A stretch of 64,000 bases of DNA from Flavobacterium anhuiense (GCF_004151235.1 NZ_JUIV01000013.1:80399-144398); one strand, 5' to 3'; numbered from the stretch's first letter, positions 34,463 through 42,681 are shown. Translations and numbers: made by a program. Notes: generated by a model from the sequence alone, not told the origin.

Positions 34463-35362
34463 TTAAAGCATGTTAATAGTTTCTTCCATTGAGTCAAAAA
34501 CGCGTATTCTGTCTGTAAGGACTTTTGGGTCTATATATTCAACCATTTTACCCATCAGCCAGATTTCGTTGGTTTCTTGCAATAATTTCTGTGCCATCGA
34601 TTTTACGTATTGATTTATTACGCTTCGATCTGGTTGAACGGTCATGAAAGAAACAAACGTAATGTTTTCAAAATGTTTAGTTAAATCTTGCAGGTTTTCA
34701 ATAGGCATGCTTTCTCCAAGATAAATGGTTTTGTAGCCTTTATCAAGAATTTCATATTGCAGATATAACAATCCAATTTGATGTATTTCGTTTAGTGGAA
34801 GCGATAAAACAAAAATTCGATCAGTTTTGGTTGGTTTTCTAATCTGTAGGCTTTCTGTGTAAATCAATATTTTCTGCTTAATTAAATGACTCATAAAATG
34901 TTCATTAGCAGGAGTAATGGTTTCAGATTGCCATAATAATCCCAGCTCTTTTAAAAGAGGTAAAAAATGTTCTTTAAAAACTTCTTTAAAGGTCTTTTCT
35001 GTAATAAGCCAATCGAATGTGTTGAAGAATAACTCTTGGTCAAAATTCATCATTGCCATTTTAAAAGAAGTAATGGCGTAGTTTTGAGAGTTTTTCTTCG
35101 AAATTATTTCGCGTACCAACTGCGGTATTTTTTCTTCAGGGTATGTTGCAATTTTAGAAATTTTATACCCGTATTCGTGCAGTAACGTAATATTTAAAAG
35201 TTTCTGTAAATTGTGAAGATTGTAAAATCTAATATTAGTATCAGTTCGCATAGGTTTAAGGATATTGTATCTCTTTTCCCAGATGCGTATAGTATGCGCT
35301 TTTATTCCAGATAAGTTCTCAAGATCTTTAATGCTGAAAACAGTTTTTATATTGTTTATCAT
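34463..35362 (-). CDS. MerR-type regulator with cobalamin-binding domain (CarH/LitR-like photoreceptor)
   Basis: The 299-residue protein has a MerR HTH (about 9-75, 'FSIKDLENLSGIKAHTIRIWEKRY') followed by a B12-binding cap and Rossmann part. The cap has the Trp-x9-Glu-His signature (W144, E154, H155) of CarH/CarA-type sensors. The cobalamin-binding motif is E192-x-H194-x-x-G197, where His194 would be the lower ligand. The residue after Trp144 is Gln, not the His that in Thermus CarH serves as the light-state upper ligand (from memory). It heads the crtI-crtB run. A role as an AdoCbl-dependent light-sensing repressor of carotenoid genes is a strong inference. Confidence 0.85.
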   Translation of the reverse strand: MINNIKTVFSIKDLENLSGIKAHTIRIWEKRYNILKPMRTDTNIRFYNLHNLQKLLNITLLHEYGYKISKIATYPEEKIPQLVREIISKKNSQNYAITSFKMAMMNFDQELFFNTFDWLITEKTFKEVFKEHFLPLLKELGLLWQSETITPANEHFMSHLIKQKILIYTESLQIRKPTKTDRIFVLSLPLNEIHQIGLLYLQYEILDKGYKTIYLGESMPIENLQDLTKHFENITFVSFMTVQPDRSVINQYVKSMAQKLLQETNEIWLMGKMVEYIDPKVLTDRIRVFDSMEETINML

Positions 35363-35380
35363 TTTTCGCGATTAAGTCAA

Positions 35381-35388
35381 CAAATGTA
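35381..35388 (-). promoter_or_regulatory. -7 box for the MerR-type regulator
   Basis: TACATTTG on the minus strand, 18 bases before the start codon at 35362, fits TAnnTTTG. No clear -33 TTG is present, as at crtI. Confidence 0.45.
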
Positions 35389-35519
35389 AAATAAAATCTT
35401 AGATTCGGCCTTAAAACTACATTAAAAAGATAGAGAATTAGTGGTTTACGTATTTAAAATATATTTTTTACCTAAAATCAGGTATATAATTTTTAAGAAA
35501 TATATTACTTTGGCAAAAA

Positions 35520-35558
35520 AGAAAGGTCTGCATATTTTTAATATGCAGACCTTTTTTG
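35520..35558 (-). terminator. Terminator after the TPR gene
   Basis: AAAGGTCTGCATATT / AATATGCAGACCTTT arms with a short loop, followed on the minus strand by a T-rich tail just beyond the stop at 35573. The A-rich other side suggests it may also work in the plus direction. Confidence 0.85.
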
Positions 35559-35572
35559 AATTCATGAGTTTT

Positions 35573-36073
35573 TTATTTACAAAAAGTAGCTTTGTTTTTT
35601 ATAGCGCTTTGGCTTCCAAGTTCAATTGCTTTGCTAAAATCTTTGCAAGAGTTTTTCTTGTCGCCAATTTTGTTGTAAGCTAAACCTCTTAAGTTGTAAG
35701 CAACGTAATCTTTTGGGTTTAAACCTAAAGAAGACGTGCAATCCTCAATAGTGCCTTGATAATTCTGTAGTTTGTAGTTGACATTGGCTCTGCCTGTAAA
35801 AGCATCCGCATTCATGCTGTCCAGTTCGATTGTTTTGCTAAAGTCGGCTTGAGCTCCTTTTAAGTCGTTTAGCTTGAATTTTGCGACACCGCGATTCTGA
35901 TAAGCTTCAACGAATTTAGAATTCATGCTAATGGCTTTTGTGTAATCGGCGATTGCGCCTTTGGTGTTGCCAGCTTCAGCTTTTTTCATGGCTTTGTCGA
36001 AATAGCCCGTTGCAGATTGTGCCCAGATAGAGCAGGTCATCATTATAAATGATGCTAATAGTAGGTTTTTCAT
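35573..36073 (-). CDS. Exported tetratricopeptide repeat protein
   Basis: The 166-residue protein has a signal peptide (cleavage after 'IWAQ', residue 19) and about four TPR units: 'AEAGNTKGAIADYTKAISMNSKFVEAY', 'LNDLKGAQADFSKTIELDSMNADAF', 'LQNYQGTIEDCTSSLGLNPKDYVAY' and a final half (quoted in part). It should be a periplasmic scaffold for protein contacts. Nothing in its surroundings suggests a partner. It has a strong downstream terminator. Confidence 0.85.
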   Translation of the reverse strand: MKNLLLASFIMMTCSIWAQSATGYFDKAMKKAEAGNTKGAIADYTKAISMNSKFVEAYQNRGVAKFKLNDLKGAQADFSKTIELDSMNADAFTGRANVNYKLQNYQGTIEDCTSSLGLNPKDYVAYNLRGLAYNKIGDKKNSCKDFSKAIELGSQSAIKNKATFCK

Positions 36074-36240
36074 AAAACTAATTTGGGATTAGTGGTTTAA
36101 TTATTTCCCAACGAATTTAAGAAAGTTTTTATTTTGTAAGAGATTTTCTTTTTAAATAATTGCTACTAAAGATGTAAATGATAAAGCAAGATTAATTTAG
36201 GTTTTTTAAAGTTGTATTTTTGAGACATGGATATTTCCTA

Positions 36241-36281
36241 AAAAGAAAAAAGGTCAAGTAAAATAAATTACCTGACCTTTT
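36241..36281 (-). terminator. Hairpin following the tRNA cluster (copy 1)
   Basis: AAGGTCAGG... / ...TTGACCTT imperfect arms (AAAAGGTCA / TGACCTTTT) lie directly after the tRNA-Lys at 36283 on the minus strand with a T-rich tail. A near-copy is at 36581-36618. Confidence 0.65.
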
Positions 36282-36282
36282 G

Positions 36283-36355
36283 TGACCCGACTGGGGCTCG
36301 AACCCAGGACCCCATCATTAAAAGTGATGTGCTCTACCGACTGAGCTATCGAGTC
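36283..36355 (-). tRNA. tRNA-Lys (anticodon TTT), copy 1
   Basis: The minus strand gives 73 bases from GACTCGA to GGGTCA with acceptor, D, anticodon and T arms. The T arm reads GGTTCGAGC and the anticodon loop CTTTTAA (anticodon TTT). The CCA end is not encoded. Confidence 0.95.
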
Positions 36356-36493
36356 TTCATTTCTTCAATGAGGGTGCAAATATAAGTACTTATTTTAGCT
36401 TATTGGCTGTTTTTTGAAACGAATTTTAAATTAATTTCAATAAAATTTATAAATCCTTATTTTACAGTAAAATAGCTTTTTTAGTTTTTTAAG

Positions 36494-36576
36494 TGACCAT
36501 GGAGGGATTTGAACCCTCACGCCCTTGCGAGCACCACCCCCTCAAGATGGCGAGTCTACCGTTTCTCCACATGGCC
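36494..36576 (-). tRNA. tRNA-Leu (anticodon GAG)
   Basis: 83 bases on the minus strand with a class II variable arm (TGGTGCTCGCAAGGGCG region). The anticodon stem CCATC/GGTGG closes the loop TTGAGGG, which gives anticodon GAG. The T loop is GTTCAAATC. Confidence 0.93.
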
Positions 36577-36580
36577 TAAA

Positions 36581-36618
36581 AAGAAAAAAGGTCGAGTAAA
36601 ATAAATTACCCGACCTTT
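36581..36618 (-). terminator. Hairpin inside the tRNA cluster (copy 2)
   Basis: Same architecture as 36241-36281, with compensating change (GGTCGAGTA / TACCCGACC). It follows tRNA-Lys copy 2 and precedes tRNA-Leu. Confidence 0.6.
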
Positions 36619-36619
36619 G

Positions 36620-36692
36620 TGACCCGACTGGGGCTCGAACCCAGGACCCCATCATTAAAAGTGATGTGCTCTACCGACTGAGCTATCGAGTC
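36620..36692 (-). tRNA. tRNA-Lys (anticodon TTT), copy 2
   Basis: Identical to copy 1 over all 73 bases (GACTCGA to GGGTCA, anticodon loop CTTTTAA). Confidence 0.95.
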
Positions 36693-36732
36693 ATTGCTTT
36701 CAAGAAATTTAATTTGTTAATCACAAAATTTG

Positions 36733-36805
36733 TGACCCGACTGGGGCTCGAACCCAGGACCCCATCATTAAAAGTGATGTGCTCTACCGACTGAGCTATC
36801 GAGTC
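36733..36805 (-). tRNA. tRNA-Lys (anticodon TTT), copy 3
   Basis: Identical 73-base tRNA-Lys to copies 1 and 2. It is the first of the cluster in the direction of transcription. Confidence 0.95.
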
Positions 36806-36847
36806 ATTTAATTTCTTGAATGCGGGTGCAAATATAAGGAGTTTTTT

Positions 36848-36880
36848 TTGAAGTTTCCAAGCTATTTTGTCATAAATTTG
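36848..36880 (+). promoter_or_regulatory. Promoter for aroK
   Basis: -33 TTG (36848-36850), 22-base spacer, -7 box TAAATTTG (36873-36880), about 50 bases before the aroK start codon. Confidence 0.5.
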
Positions 36881-36931
36881 TCTTTTTTTTGGAAAAATCT
36901 CCAATTGCTTAGTTTATAAGGTTTTATTAAT

Positions 36932-37450
36932 ATGAAAAAAATTGTACTGTTAGGTTACATGGGCTGCGGAAAGTCCACAATCGCCCAAAATTTGTCAAAA
37001 ATTACAAATATTCCGTTCTTAGATTTGGATAAATGCATCGAAGAAAGAGCAAAATTATCCATAAATGAGATTTTTGAGAAGCATGGGGAAGTCTATTTTC
37101 GAAAATTGGAGCACGAAATGTTTGTTGAATTGCTGCAATCTTCTGAAAATAATATTATCGGATTAGGAGGAGGAACTCCATGTTATGCCAATAATCATGA
37201 ACTGTTAAAAGGAGATGACGTTGTATCTATATATTTGAAAGCATCAATTGATACCTTATATAATAGATTGGTGCATAACAAAAGCAAACGCCCTTTGATT
37301 GCTAATATGAATGAGGAGGAAATGAAAGAGTTTATCGCGAAACATTTATTCGACAGAAGTTATTATTACAATCAAGCAAAACATAAAGTTTCTGTAGATG
37401 ATAAATCTGTCGAAGAAACGGTTCAGGATATTTTAGAAATCTTAGCTTAG
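36932..37450 (+). CDS. aroK: Shikimate kinase
   Basis: The 172-residue protein has a P-loop 'GYMGCGKSTIAQNL' (about 7-20), shikimate-binding 'DLDKCIEERAKLSINEIFEKHGE' with the Asp and Arg of the family, 'IGLGGGTPCYANN' (substrate-binding Gly loop) and the lid Arg in 'KRPLI' (quoted in part). It phosphorylates shikimate in aromatic amino acid synthesis. It is convergent with the PRTase gene, their 3' ends overlapping by 9 bases. Confidence 0.94.
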   Translation: MKKIVLLGYMGCGKSTIAQNLSKITNIPFLDLDKCIEERAKLSINEIFEKHGEVYFRKLEHEMFVELLQSSENNIIGLGGGTPCYANNHELLKGDDVVSIYLKASIDTLYNRLVHNKSKRPLIANMNEEEMKEFIAKHLFDRSYYYNQAKHKVSVDDKSVEETVQDILEILA

Positions 37451-37942
37451 AGAGGCATAATCGCCGTTTTCTGAATTGAAAACTACTTGAACATGCTCTA
37501 ATAAAGAAGTTGAAAGTGAAATTCCTTTAAAATCTGCCTTTACAGGATATTTTTTATGGTTTCGGTCAACAAGTACTGCTGTTTTGAATTTTTTAAGCGG
37601 AACGTCTAAGAAATGACGAACAGCATAAATTAATGTGGTGCCAGAGTTTAAGACATCATCAACTAGAACAAGACCTTTGTTTTTATAATCTTCAGGGCTT
37701 AAGGAAGTTTGTATCGCTTCTTGCGGATTTTGTTTGTTTACTTTTACTTCGCAGATAGAAACCTTTAAGGTAGAAATGCTGCTAAGTGCCGAAGCGACTT
37801 TTTCGGCGAAAACAAATCCGTTAGAAGCAATCCCTGCAATAACAACTTCTTCTTCGTCAACAAAAGTCTCGTAAATTTGATAAGCGATACGTTTTATTTT
37901 ATGTTCGATTTCCTGATGTGTTAGGATAATATTGCTGCTCAT
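37442..37942 (-). CDS. PyrR-like/purine phosphoribosyltransferase
   Basis: The 166-residue protein has the type I phosphoribosyltransferase PRPP motif 'GLVLVDDVLNSGTTLIYAV' (about 93-111), preceded by the hood-region 'VVIAGIASNGFVFAEKVA'. It resembles PyrR or xanthine/hypoxanthine PRTases; it lacks features that would fix the base used. A PyrR RNA-binding role is doubtful because no pyr operon is here. Convergent overlap with aroK suggests antisense competition at their ends. Confidence 0.78.
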   Translation of the reverse strand: MSSNIILTHQEIEHKIKRIAYQIYETFVDEEEVVIAGIASNGFVFAEKVASALSSISTLKVSICEVKVNKQNPQEAIQTSLSPEDYKNKGLVLVDDVLNSGTTLIYAVRHFLDVPLKKFKTAVLVDRNHKKYPVKADFKGISLSTSLLEHVQVVFNSENGDYASLS

Positions 37943-38073
37943 AGTGTTTTTTTTGCTAATATAATTAAATTAAAATCCAAGATAGAAAATCCAAATTCCA
38001 ATTCTTGAGATAATTTTATTTTGTCGATTTGAAATTGGATTGTTCTTTTAGAGTTTGGGATTTAAAAATGGAG

Positions 38074-38475
38074 TTATTCAGTTTCATTTTCTTCTTCATC
38101 CTCATCGTAAAAATCGTCTCCGTAATCGTCAATGTCTCTTCGGTCCTTTTTAGTCGGACGTCCTGCGCCTGTTCTTCTAGAATGTTCTTTAGATAGCTTT
38201 AACATCTCTAGATGAGCAAAAGCTTCTGGCGGAGTTTCGTTTTTTTGATAAATATCTACCAACTTTGCTCCAACACGATTTTGCGGAATGTCTAAAACTG
38301 TTATTATTTGTGTAATTTGATCTTTTCTAAAGGTAATTCGATCTGTAGGAAAAACTTCTTTTGAAGGTTTTGCAATCTGCCCATTTACAGTGATCTGGTT
38401 CTTTTTGCAGGCTTCAGTAACCATGTTTCTGGTCTTGTAATAACGTACGCACCACAAGTATTTGTCTATTCTCAT
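38074..38475 (-). CDS. S4-domain RNA-binding protein (Hsp15 family)
   Basis: I start at the ATG at 38475 (133 residues), which gives 'MRIDKYLWCVRYYKTRN', the canonical S4 opening. The S4 domain spans about 1-60 ('ACKKNQITVNGQIAKPSKEV'), then 'TGAGRPTKKDRRDI' and a very acidic tail (DDYGDDFYDEDEEENETE). Hsp15 rescues stalled 50S subunits carrying nascent peptide-tRNA. The acidic tail is longer than in E. coli and may tune RNA contact. Confidence 0.85.
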   Translation of the reverse strand: MRIDKYLWCVRYYKTRNMVTEACKKNQITVNGQIAKPSKEVFPTDRITFRKDQITQIITVLDIPQNRVGAKLVDIYQKNETPPEAFAHLEMLKLSKEHSRRTGAGRPTKKDRRDIDDYGDDFYDEDEEENETE

Positions 38476-38554
38476 AATTTTTCTAAAATCCAAGTTAATT
38501 TCTTTACAAAAATAAATCAATATTGTATCTTGCGCACCTAAAAAAATGCTAATA

Positions 38555-39769
38555 ATGAATAAATTTAAATATTATTTTGTTTTATTGCTTGCTGGTCTTG
38601 CCATCGTTTCTTGTAATAAAAAGGATGAGGATGATCCGGTGATTGTTCCTTTAAGGGATTATCAAGAACAATTTAATACTGATAATGCAGATATTGAAGA
38701 ATATTTAAAGACCTACTACATCACAGTTTCTGCAGATATGGATGTCACTTTTACGAAAATAACAGACCCAGCAGCGCAACCTTCTATCATGTCATATTTG
38801 AATAGCCCAACCTTTCCAAAATTGCTTTTAAGAGAAATTCCGTATGTACATGGAATAACTTATAAAATGTATTATTTGGTTTTAAGAGAGGGTGTCGGGA
38901 TTTCTCCTATGAATACCGATGGAGTTGTAACGGCGTATAAAGGGGAATATATGAAACGTGTAGATGCAACAGCTAAGGATCCTTCATATGTAACAACTAC
39001 ATTTTTTGAACAAGTAGTTTATCCGAAAGTAAGTCTGGATCTGTATACAACTATTATGGGTTGGAGCGAAGCTTTTCCTCAATTTAAAACAGGAACAACT
39101 ACTTATAATGCTGATGGTACTGCTAATTATCAAGATTTTGGAGCTGGAGTTTTATTTATTCCTTCTGGTTTAGGATATTATGCAGGCGGATCGGGCTCAA
39201 TTCCAGCCTATTCTCCATTAGTTTTTACTATCAAATTATATGATATTAGAAGAATGGATCATGAAAATAATGGATATAGCAGTGTTGGGGAAGTAATATT
39301 AAATCCTGATGGTGTTTTTGATTATCAGGAAGATATTGATGGTGATGGTTATGTGCGTGATTATAGAAATACAACTTTATATCCAAAACCTCCAGCAAAC
39401 CCTGATGACAGTGATAAAGATGGAATTCCTGATTTTTTAGATCAAGATGATGATGGAGATGGTTATACAACTCGATTTGAAATTACAAAGCCTAGCGATC
39501 AGGTGGGTTGGGGAACACTAGATGGAAATGCTTTCTATTTTGGAATAAGAAACTATTATCCTTGGGATCCATTGACGGATGATGCTACTACGCCAAATGT
39601 TGATGAAACAGAGCCAAGAGGAATTCCTAGCAGGCCAAGTGGAGATCTAACTGATCCTACGAAACCTGAATCAATAACAAATCCTGCTAAATTTGTTCCA
39701 GAAGATTATACGAAACCTGGACGATTGAGAATTCATCTGGATAAAACGTATCCTTATCAGAAGAAGTAA
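38555..39769 (+). CDS. FKBP-type peptidyl-prolyl isomerase-like lipoprotein
   Basis: I prefer the ATG at 38555 over one three codons upstream. The 404-residue protein has a lipoprotein signal (lipobox IVSC) and an FKBP-like domain as found in flavobacterial GldI-type and related lipoproteins ('YVHGITYKMYYLVLREGVG', 'FKTGTTTYNADGT'). A Ca-binding thrombospondin-type stretch follows ('DDSDKDGIPDFLDQDDDGDGYTT', about 285-310, quoted in part), with DxDxDG loops. A Pro/Thr-rich tail (to 'PYQKK') ends it. It should be surface or periplasmic. Activity as an isomerase is unproven. Confidence 0.75.
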   Translation: MNKFKYYFVLLLAGLAIVSCNKKDEDDPVIVPLRDYQEQFNTDNADIEEYLKTYYITVSADMDVTFTKITDPAAQPSIMSYLNSPTFPKLLLREIPYVHGITYKMYYLVLREGVGISPMNTDGVVTAYKGEYMKRVDATAKDPSYVTTTFFEQVVYPKVSLDLYTTIMGWSEAFPQFKTGTTTYNADGTANYQDFGAGVLFIPSGLGYYAGGSGSIPAYSPLVFTIKLYDIRRMDHENNGYSSVGEVILNPDGVFDYQEDIDGDGYVRDYRNTTLYPKPPANPDDSDKDGIPDFLDQDDDGDGYTTRFEITKPSDQVGWGTLDGNAFYFGIRNYYPWDPLTDDATTPNVDETEPRGIPSRPSGDLTDPTKPESITNPAKFVPEDYTKPGRLRIHLDKTYPYQKK

Positions 39770-39798
39770 AGTAAAATATAAAAAAATAAAATAAGATT

Positions 39799-39828
39799 CC
39801 TCGAAATGTAAGTTTCGAGGTTTTTTTA
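39799..39828 (+). terminator. Terminator after the FKBP-type lipoprotein
   Basis: CCTCGAAA / TTTCGAGG arms with a 5-base loop and eight T residues. A near-identical hairpin 90 bases on belongs to the opposite strand. Confidence 0.9.
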
Positions 39829-39885
39829 TGAGAAAAATCTAGATGAATTTTTGATCTGTCAGTTTTTAAGAAACGGCAATGCAAT

Positions 39886-39921
39886 AAAAAACCTCGAAAT
39901 GTGAATTTCGAGGTTTTTTTA
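39886..39921 (-). terminator. Terminator after the transketolase operon
   Basis: CCTCGAAA / TTTCGAGG arms (as at 39799) with A/T runs on both sides. On the minus strand it follows the stop at 39944 and is trailed by a T run. Confidence 0.88.
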
Positions 39922-39943
39922 TAAAGTAAGAGAGTTTAAGAAT

Positions 39944-40897
39944 TTACTTTCTTTTGATTACTCTTTCTACAGCTTCAACAATTGCTTGATTGTTTAATTT
40001 GTATTTCTCCATTAATTGCTCTGGAGTTCCAGATTCACCAAAACTATCTTTAACAGCTACAAATTCTTGTGGAGTTGGATTGTTTAGGGCTAATACTCCA
40101 GAAACACTTTCTCCTAGACCTCCAAGGTAGTTGTGCTCTTCTGCAGTAACTACACATCTTGTCTTAGCAACCGATTTAAGAATTGCTTCTTCGTCAAGAG
40201 GTTTGATAGTGTGGATGTTGATAACTTCAGCAGAAATTCCTTTTGCTTCCAGTTTTTCAGCTGCGATAAGAGCTTCCCAAACTAAGTGTCCTGTTGCAAT
40301 GATAGTAACATCTGTTCCTTCGTTTAATAAAATTGCTTTTCCAATTACGAAAGGTTCGTCAGCAGGAGTAAAGTTAGCAACTACTGGACGACCGAAACGT
40401 AAATATGCTGGTCCGTGGTGATCTGCTAATGCAATAGTTGCTGCTTTAGTCTGGTTGTAATCGCAAGTATTGATTACAGTCATTCCTGGCAGCATTTTCA
40501 TTAAACCAATATCTTCTAAGATTTGGTGAGTTGCTCCGTCTTCTCCCAAAGTTAAACCAGCGTGAGAAGCACAGATTTTTACATTTTTATCTGAGTAAGC
40601 AACAGATTGACGAATTTGATCGTAAACTCTACCAGTAGAGAAGTTCGCAAAAGTTCCAGTAAATGGAATTTTTCCGCCAATTGTTAAACCTGCAGCGATA
40701 CCAATCATGTTTGCTTCAGCAATTCCAATTTGGAAAAAACGCTCTGGGTGATTTTTTTTGAAATCATCAAATTTTAATGATCCGATTAAGTCAGCACATA
40801 ATGCTACAACATTTTCGTTTTTTTGACCTAGTTCTGTCATTCCCGCTCCAAAACCAGAACGAGTATCTTTACTTCCTGTATTTTCGTATTTTTTCAT
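39944..40897 (-). CDS. Transketolase C-terminal subunit
   Basis: The 317-residue protein holds the pyrimidine-binding (Pyr) and C-terminal domains of transketolase: 'RFFQIGIAEANMIGIAAGLT' (about 53-72, with the Glu that activates the thiazolium ring), 'HAGLTLGEDGATHQ' and the C-terminal 'GTPEQLMEKY' (quoted in part). With the N-terminal subunit it forms the split transketolase that shuttles two-carbon units in the pentose phosphate pathway. An unrelated exported-protein gene sits between the two halves. Confidence 0.92.
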   Translation of the reverse strand: MKKYENTGSKDTRSGFGAGMTELGQKNENVVALCADLIGSLKFDDFKKNHPERFFQIGIAEANMIGIAAGLTIGGKIPFTGTFANFSTGRVYDQIRQSVAYSDKNVKICASHAGLTLGEDGATHQILEDIGLMKMLPGMTVINTCDYNQTKAATIALADHHGPAYLRFGRPVVANFTPADEPFVIGKAILLNEGTDVTIIATGHLVWEALIAAEKLEAKGISAEVINIHTIKPLDEEAILKSVAKTRCVVTAEEHNYLGGLGESVSGVLALNNPTPQEFVAVKDSFGESGTPEQLMEKYKLNNQAIVEAVERVIKRK

Positions 40898-40901
40898 AGC
40901 T

Positions 40902-41576
40902 TTAATTTGCTGTAATATTTTTGTTTTTAATGTCTAAGCTAAAATCTATTTCTTCAATTTTTAAAAGTTTTCGAAAATACATTTTCTTGCCTTTTTCAAT
41001 AAAATAAGAGCTAGTTATAACTTCATTATTTTTTAATCTAAATTTTTGACACCACAAAGGAGATGCTAGGATTCTGAAATTAAAATGTTGGTTTTTTGAA
41101 ATTTCAGATGGGGCAGTTTCATAAAATGATTCATTAATTAGCTCTCTTTTTCTATCGTTTTTGAATTGTTTGATATTGATGATTTTTACATTGCCTTTCA
41201 AAGAATATAAAACTTCATAGAAATGTCCATTTTTTTGCAATTTACAATAATCAGTATTGTAAGTAAAAGAAATGGAGCTGGATAATAAACTTATATCATT
41301 TATTTTGTTTTTATGAGAATCATCTTTGTATATGAAATTTTTCCCTCTCGCTAGATCAACCAATACAGCGCTTGATATAGTATCTTTAATTTTGGTTATT
41401 TTAAGGATATACGTGCTGTCTTTTGAATTAGAGTAATTGTATTCGAATTGACTATTGTCACCAATTAAATCCTTGTCGAATTTGTAAAGGGTAAAATAAT
41501 CAAAATGATATTCTTGAGAAAAAACACTTTGAAACAGAATTAAAAAAAATAAAGATGCAAAATGCTTTTTCATCAA
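40902..41576 (-). CDS. Exported protein of unknown function inserted between transketolase halves
   Basis: The 224-residue protein has a signal peptide ('FASLFFLILFQSVFSQ', residues 6-21) and a beta-rich mature part ('YHFDYFTLYKFDKDLIGD', 'DTISSAVLVDLARGKNFIY', quoted in part) reminiscent of GLPGLI-like exported proteins, without a clear family match. Its gaps to the transketolase subunits are 4 and 9 bases, so it is part of the operon. Its composition is more AT-rich than the flanking genes. It has no obvious link to sugar metabolism and looks like a later insertion. Confidence 0.7.
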   Translation of the reverse strand: MMKKHFASLFFLILFQSVFSQEYHFDYFTLYKFDKDLIGDNSQFEYNYSNSKDSTYILKITKIKDTISSAVLVDLARGKNFIYKDDSHKNKINDISLLSSSISFTYNTDYCKLQKNGHFYEVLYSLKGNVKIINIKQFKNDRKRELINESFYETAPSEISKNQHFNFRILASPLWCQKFRLKNNEVITSSYFIEKGKKMYFRKLLKIEEIDFSLDIKNKNITAN

Positions 41577-41585
41577 TCAATTAAT

Positions 41586-42437
41586 TTAATAGTCGATTTG
41601 GTCTACAGAAACGTTTTGAGCCAAAGCACTTGCTAATTGGTCATTGTTTGGCGCTTTACCGTGCCAAGCATGAGTATGCATCATGAAATCTACTCCGTTA
41701 CCCATTTCTGTATGCAATAAAATACAAACTGGTTTTCCTTTTCCTGTTCTTGATTTAGCATCAGTCAATCCAGCGATAATTGCATCGATGTTGTTTCCTT
41801 CTTTGATCTCTAAAACATCCCAGTCAAAAGCTTCGAATTTAGCGCGAAGACTTCCCATTGGAAGAACTTCATCTGTAGTTCCGTCAATTTGTTTTCCATT
41901 AAGGTCGATAGTAGCGATAATGTTATCTACTTTTTTAGCAGAAGCATACATAATAGCTTCCCAGTTTTGGCCTTCTTGTAATTCTCCGTCTCCGTGTAAA
42001 CTATATACGATATGATTGTCTTTGTTTAATTTTTTAGCTTGAGCTGCACCCAAGGCTACAGATAAACCTTGTCCTAATGAACCAGATGCAATACGAACTC
42101 CAGGTAAGCCTTCATGAGTTGTTGGATGCCCTTGTAAGCGAGAATCTAATAATCTGAATGTAGCTAATTCTGAAACTGGAAAATAACCGCTGCGTGCTAG
42201 AACGCTATAAAAGACAGGAGAGATGTGTCCGTTTGAAAGGAAAAATAAATCTTCTCCAATTCCGTTCATATCAAACCCCTCTTTGCGGTCCATAATATTT
42301 TGATATAGTGTTACCAAAAATTCAGTACAACCTAGTGATCCTCCTGGGTGTCCAGAGTTTACAGCATGTACCATTCTAAGAATATCTCTTCTTACTTGGA
42401 TCGTTAAATCGCTTAATTGTTGTGTGTTAGGCTTCAT
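41586..42437 (-). CDS. Transketolase N-terminal subunit
   Basis: The 283-residue protein is the PP domain of transketolase: 'AVNSGHPGGSLGCTEFLVTLY' (about 25-45), the thiamine-diphosphate motif 'HGDGELQEGQNWEAIMYASAKKVDNIIATIDLNGKQ' (about 147-183) and 'GNGVDFM' near the end (quoted in part). It pairs with the C-terminal subunit encoded one gene later. The start ATG is preceded by an AT-rich leader. Confidence 0.93.
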   Translation of the reverse strand: MKPNTQQLSDLTIQVRRDILRMVHAVNSGHPGGSLGCTEFLVTLYQNIMDRKEGFDMNGIGEDLFFLSNGHISPVFYSVLARSGYFPVSELATFRLLDSRLQGHPTTHEGLPGVRIASGSLGQGLSVALGAAQAKKLNKDNHIVYSLHGDGELQEGQNWEAIMYASAKKVDNIIATIDLNGKQIDGTTDEVLPMGSLRAKFEAFDWDVLEIKEGNNIDAIIAGLTDAKSRTGKGKPVCILLHTEMGNGVDFMMHTHAWHGKAPNNDQLASALAQNVSVDQIDY

Positions 42438-42593
42438 TTTATATGTAAAATTTTAAACTGTAGCAAAAGTAACGGATATTTTGTGGGGAGACAAATGATT
42501 TTCTGCTTTAGTTCGTTTCAATTGTTAAATTTTTTTGCTCTTTTCTTATCAGAATTAAGGAAAATGCAAGAAATTGATAATTACATATAAACG

Positions 42594-42662
42594 TTTTGCC
42601 ACACATTAAACAATTGTAATGATTTTTAAAAATCTATTTAAATTGTTTAATTTGTGGCAAAA
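42594..42662. repeat. GCCACA-TTAAACAA inverted repeat, copy 2
   Basis: 22-base arms TTTTGCCACACATTAAACAATT (42594-42615) and their complement (42641-42662), differing by one base. The arms share GCCACA with 14247-14316. The pairing here is TTAAACAA then TTGTTTAA, the reverse of the candidate operators. It lies between two minus-strand genes. Confidence 0.7.
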
Positions 42663-42681
42663 ATGTAGAAATTAAGAAGGT

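Noticed and set aside
36683..36904. Open frame of 73 codons on the minus strand
   Set aside because: It runs through a tRNA-Lys gene and its peptide 'SIAQSVEHITFNDGVLGSSPSRVT' is the usual translation of tRNA sequence.
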